This document shows positions 26,926-35,906 of a stretch of DNA of 64,000 nt, one piece after another; the stretch's first letter is position 1, and every line of letters starts with the position of its first letter. The stretch is taken from positions 152,033 to 216,032 of the forward strand of contig NZ_PJJJ01000032.1 in the NCBI RefSeq assembly GCF_002929495.1. Reading direction: 5' to 3'. This stretch comes from Cryobacterium sp. Y82 (GTDB lineage Bacteria > Actinomycetota > Actinomycetes > Actinomycetales > Microbacteriaceae). Under the pieces are notes generated by a model. It saw nothing but the letters and a program-made list of their open reading frames with translations, ran no database searches and was not told the DNA's origin. The position numbers and the translations under genes are program-made.

Positions 26926-28962
26926 GTGTCGTTAGTTGAAACGGAGGGGGCGCAATTGTCGTCACCTCTCGGTAGGTGGCTCGCTCGATATCGCCGAGCC
27001 ATTTCGCTGGATAGCGATAATTTGCCTCGCGTGCGCGTGCTTCTGGCTCTTCCGGCACTGCTCGTGCTGGTGGGCGTAGTACTTGTGACCCTGGGGATCA
27101 ACGGTTCGTCGTCCGGGGTCTTCCATGACCAGATCGCATATGGGAGCGACCCTGACCTGATTGCGGGCCAGCCACAGTTCACTCGTTCAGACGAATGGAA
27201 CGTGCAGACGGTGTGGGCGATCGCTCAGGTCGAGCAGGGGCTTCCGCTTACCAACGAGACGTTTCCTGGCGGCATGGACGCCACCCTGCCCCAGGACCTC
27301 CCGCGCGTGGACTGGACTGTCGCCTTTCGCCCGCACTTGTGGGGGTTCATGGTGTTCGACGTGGACCACGCCATCGCTTTCAAATGGTGGCTGCCCGGTC
27401 TGGCTCTTATCGCAGCGGCGTACGTGTTTCTCGTTTCAGTTATTCCCCGTCGTCCGCTCGTTGCGGCGATGATTTCCGTCGGGTTTTTCTTTAGCCCCTT
27501 GTTTCAGTGGTGGTACTTATCCACCACTCTTTGGCCCGCCGTGTGGGCGTTGACCAGCATGGCGGCTTTGGTCTGGGCGTTTCAAAGCTCATCGGTGGCT
27601 TCGCGATGGACATGGGCCGGCATCGTCGGATACCTGACTGTTGTGATGGCAACGGGGATCTACGTTCCGTTCATTGTGCCTGCCGTTCTTGTAGTCGTCT
27701 TTTTCGCCGTCGGTCTGCTCGTGGATCACCTTCGCCAGAGGCCATTCCGAGGTACTGTCCTTAGGCGCATATCCCCATTACTGGCCGGGGGCCTCGTCGC
27801 ATCCGTTGTAACCGGTGTCTGGTTGTATTCCAAGCGCAGTATTGTAGAAGCGTTTCTAGGGACGGCGTATCCCGGAGAACGCACGTCCCCGCCGGGCATG
27901 GGCGATTTGCTGAGTTTCACATCTGCGGTCGGATCATCTTTCACGCAATCACTCAACGACCAGCGCCCGGGACTTCTGGGAGCGAACTCATCCGAGGCCT
28001 CCACGTTTTTCTACATCGGAATCTTTCTGCTGCCGGTCGTTGCATGGATCATTGCTCAAGGGGTAAGAGCCAAGAGGTCCGTGCCCTGGACATTGGTTGG
28101 CCTGGTTCTCGTTGTCGTCCTCTTTCTTGCCTACCTGTTCCTTCCCGGGTGGGACGGTCTGTCGAAGCTTCTTCTGCTCGACAAGACGACTGGAAACCGA
28201 GTTCGATTGGGCATGGGGCTGGCCTCAATCGGGCTATTGGGTTACACCGTTCGCTACCTCGACAAGAACCGGTTACGAACCGGTTGGTGGCTGGCGATCA
28301 TTCCGGCCGGGCTGTTTCTCGCATCCCAATTGCTCATTGGATACGTGGCTCTTCGAGGGAGCCCGGCGATGTTGGAGACGGCGCAGCTGTGGTGGCTCTG
28401 GGCCGTGCTCTCAGCCGCCTCGATTTTCTTCTTCGCCCGACGACAGCCGCGGCTCGGCGCAGCAGCATTTCTCATTGTCACAGTAGCTGGTAGCGCACTA
28501 ACAAACCCGGTGTACCTGGGGGTGCTTGACTTGCGCGAAACTGACGTCTCACAAGCAATCATGGCCATAGATGAACCAGATCCACAGACCTGGGTGGGGG
28601 TCGGCAGTGGGCTGACCACCGCCATGCTGCTCGAGTCCGGTGTGCGCGCCTATAACGGTTTTCAAGGCGCGCCTTCAAGGCAGATGTGGGCAGCTATCGA
28701 CCCCGCGGATGCCTACGAGCTTCAATGGAATCGACTCGCCGGAGTGAGCTGGACGGCAGCGCCGGGGGAGCCCGTCGTATCGAATCCCGCAGCAGACCAA
28801 ATCAGCGTCACTTTCGACGCCTGCTCACAGTTCGCGCAGGAGAAAATTCAGTATGTGCTGTCGACCGACCAGCGCATTGACGACGCCTGCTTGAGCACAG
28901 AGTCGGGCTTCGAACTGCCGAAATCACAAATGTCCATCTACAAGGTGGTGCCAAAAGGCTAA
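26926..28962 (+). CDS. Large polytopic membrane protein, RSDEW family, paralog 3
   Basis: About 678 residues from a GTG at 26926 that has GGGGG four bases before it. A TTG start at 26890 is possible but lacks such a site. It keeps the family landmarks (TRSDEWNVQTVWAIAQ, FPGGMDATLPQDLPRVDW, GANSSEAS, FQGAPSRQMWAAIDP, CSQFAQEKIQYVL) but is more distant than the two tandem copies: NELPSWDW is replaced and YNGFQGAPSRQMW stands for the GVQTYP segment. It lies immediately after the deoxy-amino-sugar genes, so it may use that sugar. About 12 membrane segments; inferred outer-face transferase. Confidence 0.82.
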   Translation: MSLVETEGAQLSSPLGRWLARYRRAISLDSDNLPRVRVLLALPALLVLVGVVLVTLGINGSSSGVFHDQIAYGSDPDLIAGQPQFTRSDEWNVQTVWAIAQVEQGLPLTNETFPGGMDATLPQDLPRVDWTVAFRPHLWGFMVFDVDHAIAFKWWLPGLALIAAAYVFLVSVIPRRPLVAAMISVGFFFSPLFQWWYLSTTLWPAVWALTSMAALVWAFQSSSVASRWTWAGIVGYLTVVMATGIYVPFIVPAVLVVVFFAVGLLVDHLRQRPFRGTVLRRISPLLAGGLVASVVTGVWLYSKRSIVEAFLGTAYPGERTSPPGMGDLLSFTSAVGSSFTQSLNDQRPGLLGANSSEASTFFYIGIFLLPVVAWIIAQGVRAKRSVPWTLVGLVLVVVLFLAYLFLPGWDGLSKLLLLDKTTGNRVRLGMGLASIGLLGYTVRYLDKNRLRTGWWLAIIPAGLFLASQLLIGYVALRGSPAMLETAQLWWLWAVLSAASIFFFARRQPRLGAAAFLIVTVAGSALTNPVYLGVLDLRETDVSQAIMAIDEPDPQTWVGVGSGLTTAMLLESGVRAYNGFQGAPSRQMWAAIDPADAYELQWNRLAGVSWTAAPGEPVVSNPAADQISVTFDACSQFAQEKIQYVLSTDQRIDDACLSTESGFELPKSQMSIYKVVPKG

Positions 28963-28973
28963 GTGATCGTGCA

Positions 28974-29870
28974 TTATGGTGCCACCTTCACGCCCAGGAC
29001 GTGACGAACGAGAACCCGTAGGCCTACCACGTTACGTGCCGCTATGGCCTCCGGGATTCGTGTCAGAGCGTTAATCCGCGATGACGTGTGCATTCGTGCC
29101 ACTCGGGCTGCACGGCGCCACCCCCGGTTGGAAAATTCACGTGAGAGCGACCGAAAATAGGTCTGCTCTTCGGCAAACCGGCTGCCCTCGGTAGCGCGCC
29201 ACGACGAGACGCTGGCAGAGTGGCGCCGATACTCGAATACCACCTGATCGTCGACGACGAGTCGTGCACCCGCAAATGCAAGATCGATGGCAAGCGCGAG
29301 GTCCTGAACGACATTGTAATTGGGGCGGAATCCGATGCGACAAATCGCATCGCGCTGCCAGGCAATGGCGGGAAAGTTCATCCAGTTGCCTCGGGTAAGG
29401 CTGACGGCCATCCGCTCACCGGATAGTTCAAGGGAACCTTGGAAGCGGGGTCGATACAGCGCTTTCATGCGGTCGACGAGGGTCGTTGTCGGGTCTCCAT
29501 TTTCATCAATTACGCGCGTCCCCGGGTGGATGAAGGTGGCGTCGGGGCGTTTTCCGATCAGCTCTTTGATGCGGGCGACGTAGCCGGGAAGCATGACGTC
29601 GTCACATCCGAAGATGGTGAGCCAGGGCGCTTCGGCCAGGTCTATGGCGCTCTGAAAATTCACGTTAATGCCCGCATTCACAGCGTTACGTACATACCGG
29701 ATTCGCGAGTCTCCGAGCTCAACCAGCCAATGTCCGGGAGCCTCGTCGGGGTTGTGGTCGTCTATGACCACCAATCTCCAGTCAGGGTCCGTCTGAGCGA
29801 GGACGCTTTCGACCGCGGCGCGAAAATGGTCAGCGCGACCATAGAACGGCATCATGATGTCCAGTGTCAC
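28974..29870 (-). CDS. GT2 glycosyltransferase
   Basis: A 298-residue cytoplasmic GT2 enzyme with LDIMMPFYGRADHFRAAV, LVVIDDHNPDE, LTIFGCDDVMLPGY (a C-D-D in place of D-x-D) and GNWMNFPAIAW. GTG start with GGAGGAG 8 bases before. It is alone on the minus strand, convergent with paralog 3 (11 bp between stops) and divergent from the flippase-like gene at 29941. Specificity unknown. Confidence 0.86.
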   Translation of the reverse strand: MTLDIMMPFYGRADHFRAAVESVLAQTDPDWRLVVIDDHNPDEAPGHWLVELGDSRIRYVRNAVNAGINVNFQSAIDLAEAPWLTIFGCDDVMLPGYVARIKELIGKRPDATFIHPGTRVIDENGDPTTTLVDRMKALYRPRFQGSLELSGERMAVSLTRGNWMNFPAIAWQRDAICRIGFRPNYNVVQDLALAIDLAFAGARLVVDDQVVFEYRRHSASVSSWRATEGSRFAEEQTYFRSLSREFSNRGWRRAARVARMHTSSRINALTRIPEAIAARNVVGLRVLVRHVLGVKVAP

Positions 29871-29940
29871 GTCGAGGCTCCTCCGTCGGGCGGCACACCG
29901 AGTGGGTCATACATACGGTGCTGCCGGGTAGCATTTATAG

Positions 29941-31206
29941 GTGAACCGATCCACGCTCATGTCCCAGGCCGCTGTCTCCACAGTAGGCGTACTTGTGCTG
30001 GGCCTGTCTCGATTCGGTTACTCAGTGCTGATCGGACGAGTCATGGGGCCAAGCGACCTTGCGCACGTGTCGGCCTGGTTGGCTCTGGCGCTCATCCTGT
30101 CACTGCTGTGGCCCACCGGGGCCGGGAATGCGGCATCACATTTTCTTGCACACGCGCGTTCATTAGGGCACACGCCGGTCCACTCCATGCGACTCATTCT
30201 GCGCACGTTCTGGATCTCGTGCATCGTGTTGCTCGCCATCGGTATACCCATAAGCGTCATGGCTTTGGGAGCGCAGCTTGCCGACGTCGTCATGATTGCT
30301 GCCCTCATCATTTCCTACTCTGGATACATTCTGGCGCGGGGAATCGAAGTGGGCCTCGGGCGAATCGAGCGAGCAGCCATCTGGGACGTCGCGGCGGCAT
30401 TCGCCACCATGACGCTGCTTGCTGTCGTGCTCTGGGCCGGACTGTCGTGGGCTCTCCTTTGGCCGATCACCATCGGTTATGCAATCTTTGGTATTCAGAC
30501 ATGGCTGCGGGCGCAGCATGGCCATGAGAATTTGCGTCAAGAAAGTATTGTCGAAGCGACGAGCATATTGAAGCTAACGTCGTGGAACTCGCTGGGCCTG
30601 TTGGCGTCAAACGGCCTTATCCAGTTCGCGATGGTCTACGTTTTCATTGTTGAATCGCCGGCTAAAGCAGGCCTGTTTGCTGCCGCTATGTCACTTGCGA
30701 CTCCAGCCTCGATGCTGAGCCAAGCAGTCACCCAAGTGCTAATTCCCCGTTTCTCAGAATGGCTGGCAACGGATAAGGCTGGAACCCGCAGTCGTTACTC
30801 TCTGGTCTTGGCGGCCATGGCGGCCGGGCTCGCCGTCGTTTTTGGCACGGTTGGCCTCGCGAGCCCTCTTATCGTGAACGTGGTCTTCGGGCGCCAATAC
30901 GACGGCGCATCCACACTCATGTCAATGTTGCTGGCAGGTATTTTTGCATTCTCAATTGGGCTAGTCGCGACCGCATACCTTCTCACTACCGATCGTGTTG
31001 TCTCTGCCACCGTATTCTCCATAGCAGGACTGGCCGTTGGGCTTGCAACAATGATCGTTGGTACGCCCCTTTGGACCGGTACCGTCGCGGCCTCGATCGG
31101 CGTCACTGTCGGCTATAGCGTGACTGCAATCGGGGTCGTTGTGGTGTCGCTGCTGCCGCGGAAAGTGCCCACTTCTCGGGCAACGACTTATGATCCGATA
31201 GGCTGA
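29941..31206 (+). CDS. Wzx-like flippase / polysaccharide biosynthesis membrane protein
   Basis: A 421-residue protein with about 12 membrane segments. The start STLMSQAAVSTVGVLVLGLSRFGYSVLIGRVMGPSDLAHVSAWLAL is typical of O-antigen/teichuronic flippases of the MOP superfamily. LTSWNSLGLLASNGLIQFAMVYV near residue 210 begins the second half. GTG start; an ATG six codons in is an alternative. It would move a lipid-linked sugar or short glycan across the membrane. As an ABC exporter is also present, it more likely handles a different lipid-linked unit, such as the side branch. Confidence 0.8.
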   Translation: MNRSTLMSQAAVSTVGVLVLGLSRFGYSVLIGRVMGPSDLAHVSAWLALALILSLLWPTGAGNAASHFLAHARSLGHTPVHSMRLILRTFWISCIVLLAIGIPISVMALGAQLADVVMIAALIISYSGYILARGIEVGLGRIERAAIWDVAAAFATMTLLAVVLWAGLSWALLWPITIGYAIFGIQTWLRAQHGHENLRQESIVEATSILKLTSWNSLGLLASNGLIQFAMVYVFIVESPAKAGLFAAAMSLATPASMLSQAVTQVLIPRFSEWLATDKAGTRSRYSLVLAAMAAGLAVVFGTVGLASPLIVNVVFGRQYDGASTLMSMLLAGIFAFSIGLVATAYLLTTDRVVSATVFSIAGLAVGLATMIVGTPLWTGTVAASIGVTVGYSVTAIGVVVVSLLPRKVPTSRATTYDPIG

Positions 31207-31262
31207 GAGAGGCCCTTTTCTCGCAACACAAAACGGCCTTCTTCGCAACACAAAGGGATGTA

Positions 31263-32432
31263 ATGCTCGACACCAGCACTATTGAACTCTCGATTGTCAT
31301 GCCTTGCCTCAATGAGGCCGAGACGTTGGCGATCTGCATCGATAAAGCGATGGGGTATCTCAGACGATCCGGCGTTGTTGGTGAGGTCGTCATTGCTGAC
31401 AATGGCAGCACCGATGGCTCGCAGCTCATCGCGCAAGAACGCGGTGCACGGGTCGTCGCGGTCGAAGCCAAGGGTTATGGGAGTGCGCTCATGGGGGGCA
31501 TCGCCGCGGCGCATGGTACCTATGTGATCATGGGCGACGCCGACGACAGCTATGACTTTGACGCCTTGGAGCCATTCGTTGATCGCCTGAGAGCTGGCGA
31601 CGAGCTCGTGATGGGTAACCGTTTTCGGGGCGGTATCGAGCCGGGAGCAATGCCGCCGCTTCACAAATACCTCGGCAACCCTGTTTTGTCTACGATCGGA
31701 CGCATGCTGTTTCGTTCCGAGATTCGGGATTTTCACTGCGGGCTTCGGGGCTTTAATCGTGGGTCTATCCTGAGTCTGGGACTAGTCACGACGGGAATGG
31801 AATTTGCGAGCGAGGTCGTCGTCAAATCAACTTTGGGGGCGCTTCGCGTCAGCGAAGTACCCACAACCCTTAAAAAGGACGGCCGCAGCCGCCCTCCGCA
31901 CCTCCGCAGCTGGCACGACGGATGGCGCCACCTGCGTTTTCTGCTTATCTTCAGTCCCCGCTGGTTGTTTTTGATTCCCGGGACCGCAGCCTTCGTACTA
32001 GGGCTTGTCGGCGTCATGCTGCTGAGCTTCGGGCCGGTTGTCGTTGGACGCATCGGTTTCACCTACTCCAGTCAGCTCTATTTGGCGGCGCTCACTGTGG
32101 TCGGCTATCAGTCGGTGCTGTTTGCAATTCTCACCAAAATTTACGCACAGCAAGAGGGATTTCGCATTCCACGCAGTCGTAACTTCGACCGCCTGCAGAA
32201 GCGCATCAGCCTGGAGAGCGGGGCCGTTGCTGGTCTTCTGCTATTTCTCGTTGGTCTGGGCGTTGCGGTTGCGCAGTTCATCGGTTGGGCCTCGAACGAC
32301 TTTGGCCCCCTTGAAGCTGGAGCCACCCTGCGCGCGGCGATTCCGGCCGCCCTGCTCATGATGCTTGGTTCGCAGACGATTATGGCTGGAATGTTCCTAG
32401 GCGTGCTATCGGTCGGTGTGAAGCGCAGCTAA
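31263..32432 (+). CDS. GT2 with C-terminal membrane segments (polyprenyl-phosphate transferase-like)
   Basis: A 389-residue protein. Residues ~8-230 are a DPM/GtrB-like GT2: LSIVMPCLNEAETL, VVIADNGSTDGS, AKGYGSALMGGI, IMGDADDSYDF (D-x-D), MGNRFRGG, FHCGLRGFNR. Residues ~235-380 hold four hydrophobic segments, as in GtrB-type enzymes that load sugar onto undecaprenyl phosphate. GGGATG precedes the ATG. It is the second probable maker of a lipid-phosphate sugar in the locus (the other is at 21799), which fits the presence of several candidate outer-face transferases. It shares one base with the next gene. Confidence 0.89.
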   Translation: MLDTSTIELSIVMPCLNEAETLAICIDKAMGYLRRSGVVGEVVIADNGSTDGSQLIAQERGARVVAVEAKGYGSALMGGIAAAHGTYVIMGDADDSYDFDALEPFVDRLRAGDELVMGNRFRGGIEPGAMPPLHKYLGNPVLSTIGRMLFRSEIRDFHCGLRGFNRGSILSLGLVTTGMEFASEVVVKSTLGALRVSEVPTTLKKDGRSRPPHLRSWHDGWRHLRFLLIFSPRWLFLIPGTAAFVLGLVGVMLLSFGPVVVGRIGFTYSSQLYLAALTVVGYQSVLFAILTKIYAQQEGFRIPRSRNFDRLQKRISLESGAVAGLLLFLVGLGVAVAQFIGWASNDFGPLEAGATLRAAIPAALLMMLGSQTIMAGMFLGVLSVGVKRS

Positions 32433-33406
32433 TGGCGGTCAGTGTTTCCGTCGCGTTGTGCACATACAACGGTGCCGCCTATCTCGAAGAGCAGCTACTC
32501 AGCATTATTGGGCAAACGTTGCGCCCTGACGAGATCGTCGTGTCCGACGATGGGTCCACGGACGAGACGCTGGCCGTGGTGCAACGCGTCATGGCGGAGC
32601 GGCCTGATCCAGCTGTTGTCGTGCTTCGCAATTCCTCTGCGCTCGGGGTGACGGCGAACTTCGAGCAGGCGCTCGCGGCTTGTTCCGGCGACCTTATTGC
32701 GCTCTGCGACCAGGACGACATCTGGAGGCCGGATAGGGTCAAGCGGATGGTGGCCGAGTTCACTCAACGGCCAGCCCTGCAGATGCTGCACGCAGACGCC
32801 CGACTCGTTGATGCTGCCGGGGATCCCCTCGGATTCACACTGCTGCAAACGTTGGGCGTGTCTGATGCCGATCGCGCGGCAGTGCACGCGGGGCACGCCA
32901 TCGACGCTTATCTGCGCCGTAACATCGTGACCGGGGCGACGATGATGGTGCGGCGCGAGCTGGTCGAGCGATCACGACCGTTTCCTGCGTCTTGGGTGCA
33001 TGATGAGTGGCTCGCCATGGTCGCCGCCGCCACCGGGTCGGTCGACTTGCTCGACGAACCTCTGACCGACTATCGGCAGCATGGTGGCAACCAGATCGGC
33101 GTGACGAGCCTCGATGCCTCCGGTAAACTCGGTCGCCTGCGGGCGCCACGCACTGTACGGAATGCGCGGCTGTTAGCGCGAGCCGCAGTGCTGCAGCAAC
33201 GGGCGTCGGAGTTCGAGCCGGCGGTATCCGCTTCGATATTGGCGCTGATCGATGCGAAGTTCGCGCACGAGGCGCGGCGCAGCGCGCTGCATCCGGCCCG
33301 GTTCCTGCGGGTGGGGTCGGTCGCACGGGGCTGGCAAGCCGGCGACTACTCCCGTTTCGGCCTGGGTTTGCAAGACGTGCTGCGCGATCTGGTGCAGCCG
33401 GTCTGA
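32432..33406 (+). CDS. GT2 glycosyltransferase
   Basis: A 324-residue enzyme, starting inside the stop of the preceding gene (TAATG). It has VSVALCTYNGAAYLEEQLLS, IVVSDDGSTDETL, LIALCDQDDIW (D-Q-D-D metal site), MLHADARLVD and VHDEWLAMVAAA near residue 190, followed by YRQHGGNQIG. This layout is common in rhamnosyl/glycosyl transferases of O-antigen loci. Parts of its 3' end recur twice further right (35602-35812 and 36698-36773), so the gene has been partly copied during rearrangement. GC content rises here relative to the genes further left. Confidence 0.89.
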   Translation: MAVSVSVALCTYNGAAYLEEQLLSIIGQTLRPDEIVVSDDGSTDETLAVVQRVMAERPDPAVVVLRNSSALGVTANFEQALAACSGDLIALCDQDDIWRPDRVKRMVAEFTQRPALQMLHADARLVDAAGDPLGFTLLQTLGVSDADRAAVHAGHAIDAYLRRNIVTGATMMVRRELVERSRPFPASWVHDEWLAMVAAATGSVDLLDEPLTDYRQHGGNQIGVTSLDASGKLGRLRAPRTVRNARLLARAAVLQQRASEFEPAVSASILALIDAKFAHEARRSALHPARFLRVGSVARGWQAGDYSRFGLGLQDVLRDLVQPV

Positions 33407-33546
33407 CCAAGATCTCGACGGGCTGCCAGCAGATTAATCACGATTAGCCTGCGGAAGCGCAGTTACCACAGAAGGAAGGGCGCGGCGGAATCCGAGGATT
33501 TTTTCGAGGTCGTCGCTTTTGGCTGACGACGCCGTGGCTTTCCCGA

Positions 33547-34083
33547 CTACTGCAGTGCTGCTACTGACTCTAGGAATCGTGACGGGCTGACGTAGTAAAT
33601 GACCCCGTCTCGGTACCTGTAAGCCGAGTCAAACTCGGAGACCGGTCGAGTGACCGCGAACGGGCCAGTTTCGTCGTACCCGTCGGCTAGGAGTTCAGTC
33701 TTCAAGGTTTCCCAGGCGGCGGCGTCACGGGGCCAGCTCGCGTAGGCCACAGTGATGTCCGTTTGTGGTTTGGTCCAACGGCATCGCAAACCGTCGGCTC
33801 CGACCATCGTTGCGGCGTCGCTGGCGCTATCGTCTTCGCGGAAGGTCAGACCATCTGCTCGGATTTTCGTGATTAGGTCGTCGGCGAATGCGTTCTCGCA
33901 GGTAGTTGGGTCAGGCGTCGTCGATGGTGCAAGTGTCGGTGGCATTGTGGCGGTGACCTCCGGCGATGGTGCCTGTGCCTGTGCCGGTGCCTTTTGTTGC
34001 GCTGATTCTGCACAGCCAAAAAGCATCACGATAAGGCAGGCCGCTGCGATCGTTGTTCCAGCGCGTGTTCCCCAAGAGCTCAT
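33547..34083 (-). CDS. Lipoprotein with two-cysteine version of a local domain
   Basis: About 178 residues from the ATG at 34083. A longer frame from 34131 would put 16 residues before the signal peptide. The signal runs SSWGTRAGTTIAAACLIVMLFGC, with the lipobox Cys at residue 24. A Pro/Thr/Ala-rich linker (to ~60) and a ~115-residue domain follow, with TTCENAF (C62) and GLRCRW (C101). The C-x39-C spacing and the L-x-C-x-W motif recur in the proteins at 34432 and 35907. It lacks their second cysteine pair. No family recognised; probably membrane-bound on the outer face. Confidence 0.7.
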   Translation of the reverse strand: MSSWGTRAGTTIAAACLIVMLFGCAESAQQKAPAQAQAPSPEVTATMPPTLAPSTTPDPTTCENAFADDLITKIRADGLTFREDDSASDAATMVGADGLRCRWTKPQTDITVAYASWPRDAAAWETLKTELLADGYDETGPFAVTRPVSEFDSAYRYRDGVIYYVSPSRFLESVAALQ

Positions 34084-34431
34084 AGTTACAACGTATCTGC
34101 ACTCCTTGGTTTCCTCCAGGAAATACCGCAAGTGGGGAAATCGGATGAGGCATTAGGCACGAAGGATTCCGACTAGAACGTACACTAATCGTGAGATTGG
34201 AATCCAGCCCTCTTGCGTCGATACTATGGATGTACGGTGGTCGCGGAATATACTATGGAGTTTGTCCCAAACTAAATCGATGGCGGTTCGGCTATCGCGA
34301 GGGGCCACCTATATTAGCCATACGGCTGTGATTCAACTGGTGGTTGCAGCCTCTGGCGGGTAGAGCGAAGTTATGGATCTATCCGGACAGATGTTAGGAA
34401 ATATCGACTGAACAAATTGTTGGGGAATCAA
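34084..34431. other. Divergent intergenic region between two lipoprotein genes, 348 bp
   Basis: AT-richer than its surroundings. It holds a 7-bp inverted pair (GGATTCC near 34166, GGAATCC near 34198) and several TATA-like stretches (ATATACTATGG near 34246, CTATATTAG near 34309), but no clear -35/-10 pair. No open frame in it resembles a protein. Confidence 0.4.
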
Positions 34432-35556
34432 ATGCGGTGTCCAAATGTCCTCGCCCTTACTGCGGTGTCACTCTTATTGACGGGATGTGCTTCGGGGTCT
34501 TCGGTCATTGAGAAAGCTGATCCATCAGCCGAGCCGTCGGCGTCGAGCACCGTTCCGGCATCGGAGCCACAGTCGCGTTTGGGCCTGACGTGCGATGACG
34601 TCTTGCCGTCTGCGCTGGTGGCGACGGTGCTCAACACGGCACCCGTGACGACGGCCCTTATGGTCCGACCGCAATCGGCAACGCCGTTGGCGTATTCAGT
34701 GAGTCAGCTCGGTGGAGTGGCCTGCTTGGCGAGCGGCGAAGTAGACGAGCAGAGTTATGTGAGTATCGAGGTGTTACCCGAGGCAACCGCTCAGTGGACG
34801 ACGTATACCGCTAAAAACGCTGAAATCATGTCGGAACCTAGTTCCACCTACGGTGACGCCTCCTACGTTGACTGTTTCAATTTCGGTGCGTATTTCACCT
34901 GTTCAGCGAACGTTCTCGCTGGAGCGAATTGGATCAACGTCTCTGTACGCGGATTGAGCGTGGACCCGAGTGTTGGTAACGAAGCCGTTGCTGAGCTTGT
35001 AGAACCGCTGATCACTGACATCGTCCAAACGGTGACGCGAGCTCCAACCCCCGAACCGTTGTGGATTGCTCCGGCCTCCACAGGGATGCTCCCGATGGAC
35101 TGTTCGGTTTATGCCACCGCTGATGAATTTCGCGCCGCGTTCAGGACTACTGAAGAAATCGTGATTAGCGGGGATGGCGACGGCGATGGGTGGGGTATCG
35201 ACGACGCAGGCTGGACGATTGCCGGGGGTGACCGATGCGTGTGGGCTTCAGAAAGGACGGGCCAGACTTGGCCCCTTTTCGTCACGGCGCTGCCCGGTGG
35301 GGAATGGGCATTTGACCATTCCACTGGTTTGATGGAAGCTGGCGACACAGTTCGCACGATGACCGAGGCCATCGCCGGTGTTGACCGGGCCACCTTTGGG
35401 TGCCATGTCTATTCCGGGTTCTGCACCCTGAATACTGCGATCGCCGGCAACTGGGTTCAGCTCAGTGCTGAGCAAGAGCTGGTTGGCACCGAGGACGACG
35501 TGCTGGCGTTGCTTATTGGCATTGCTGAACGCGCGGTCGAGCGCTTCCCCGTCTAG
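34432..35556 (+). CDS. Lipoprotein with two copies of a four-cysteine domain
   Basis: 374 residues from the ATG at 34432, with GGGGA seven bases before it; a TTG at 34417 is the alternative. The signal peptide ends in a lipobox (LLLTGC, Cys 19), then an Ala/Ser/Pro linker. Domain A has Cys at 54, 98, 148 and 157; domain B has Cys at 224, 269, 324 and 331. The two domains share C-D/S-x5, a G-x-x-C pair partner at +44/45, then C-x6-8-C followed by N-W-I/V-x-V/L. This is an internal duplication. No family recognised; likely two disulphides per domain on the outer membrane face. Confidence 0.75.
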   Translation: MRCPNVLALTAVSLLLTGCASGSSVIEKADPSAEPSASSTVPASEPQSRLGLTCDDVLPSALVATVLNTAPVTTALMVRPQSATPLAYSVSQLGGVACLASGEVDEQSYVSIEVLPEATAQWTTYTAKNAEIMSEPSSTYGDASYVDCFNFGAYFTCSANVLAGANWINVSVRGLSVDPSVGNEAVAELVEPLITDIVQTVTRAPTPEPLWIAPASTGMLPMDCSVYATADEFRAAFRTTEEIVISGDGDGDGWGIDDAGWTIAGGDRCVWASERTGQTWPLFVTALPGGEWAFDHSTGLMEAGDTVRTMTEAIAGVDRATFGCHVYSGFCTLNTAIAGNWVQLSAEQELVGTEDDVLALLIGIAERAVERFPV

Positions 35557-35601
35557 CCAAGCCGCTAGCGCGCGAATGAGCAGACCCACGGATTGCCGTC
35601 G

Positions 35602-35812
35602 AACGACGGAATGCGCAGCTGTTGGGCGAGCCGCGGCGCTGCAGCAACGGGCCTCGGGGTTCGCACCGGCGGCATCCGCTTCGATGTTGGCGCTGATCGA
35701 TGCGAAGCTGGGCACGAGACGCGGTGCACGACATCACCGGCAGAACGACTTCTGCGCGTTGGACCGATCCTGCGTGGCTGGCGCGCGGGCGACTACTCCC
35801 GTTTTGGCCCTC
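35602..35812 (+). pseudogene. Decayed copy of the 3' part of the GT2 gene at 32432
   Basis: About 210 bp line up with 33157-33364 of the GT2 gene. Shared runs are ACGGAATGCGC, GCTGCAGCAACGGG, TCCGCTTCGAT, TTGGCGCTGATCGATGCGAAG and GACTACTCCCGTTT, with small insertions and losses between. The frame is broken after the GATCGATGCGAAG run. The copy stops before the last ~45 bp of the gene. It lies between the lipoprotein gene at 34432 and the anchored protein at 35907. Confidence 0.88.
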
Positions 35813-35906
35813 CGCCGCGGTGGTTGCCAGCAGGGTTACGCGCATGTGCGGCGCCCAGACGAAGGCTGGGAGTCTGTAAGCTGCAGTCGAAGCAGGGGGA
35901 ATATCA

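Noticed and set aside
29439..30527. 362-residue plus-strand frame
   Set aside because: Spans the divergent start region and runs antisense to the GT2 at 28974 and out of frame with the flippase-like gene.
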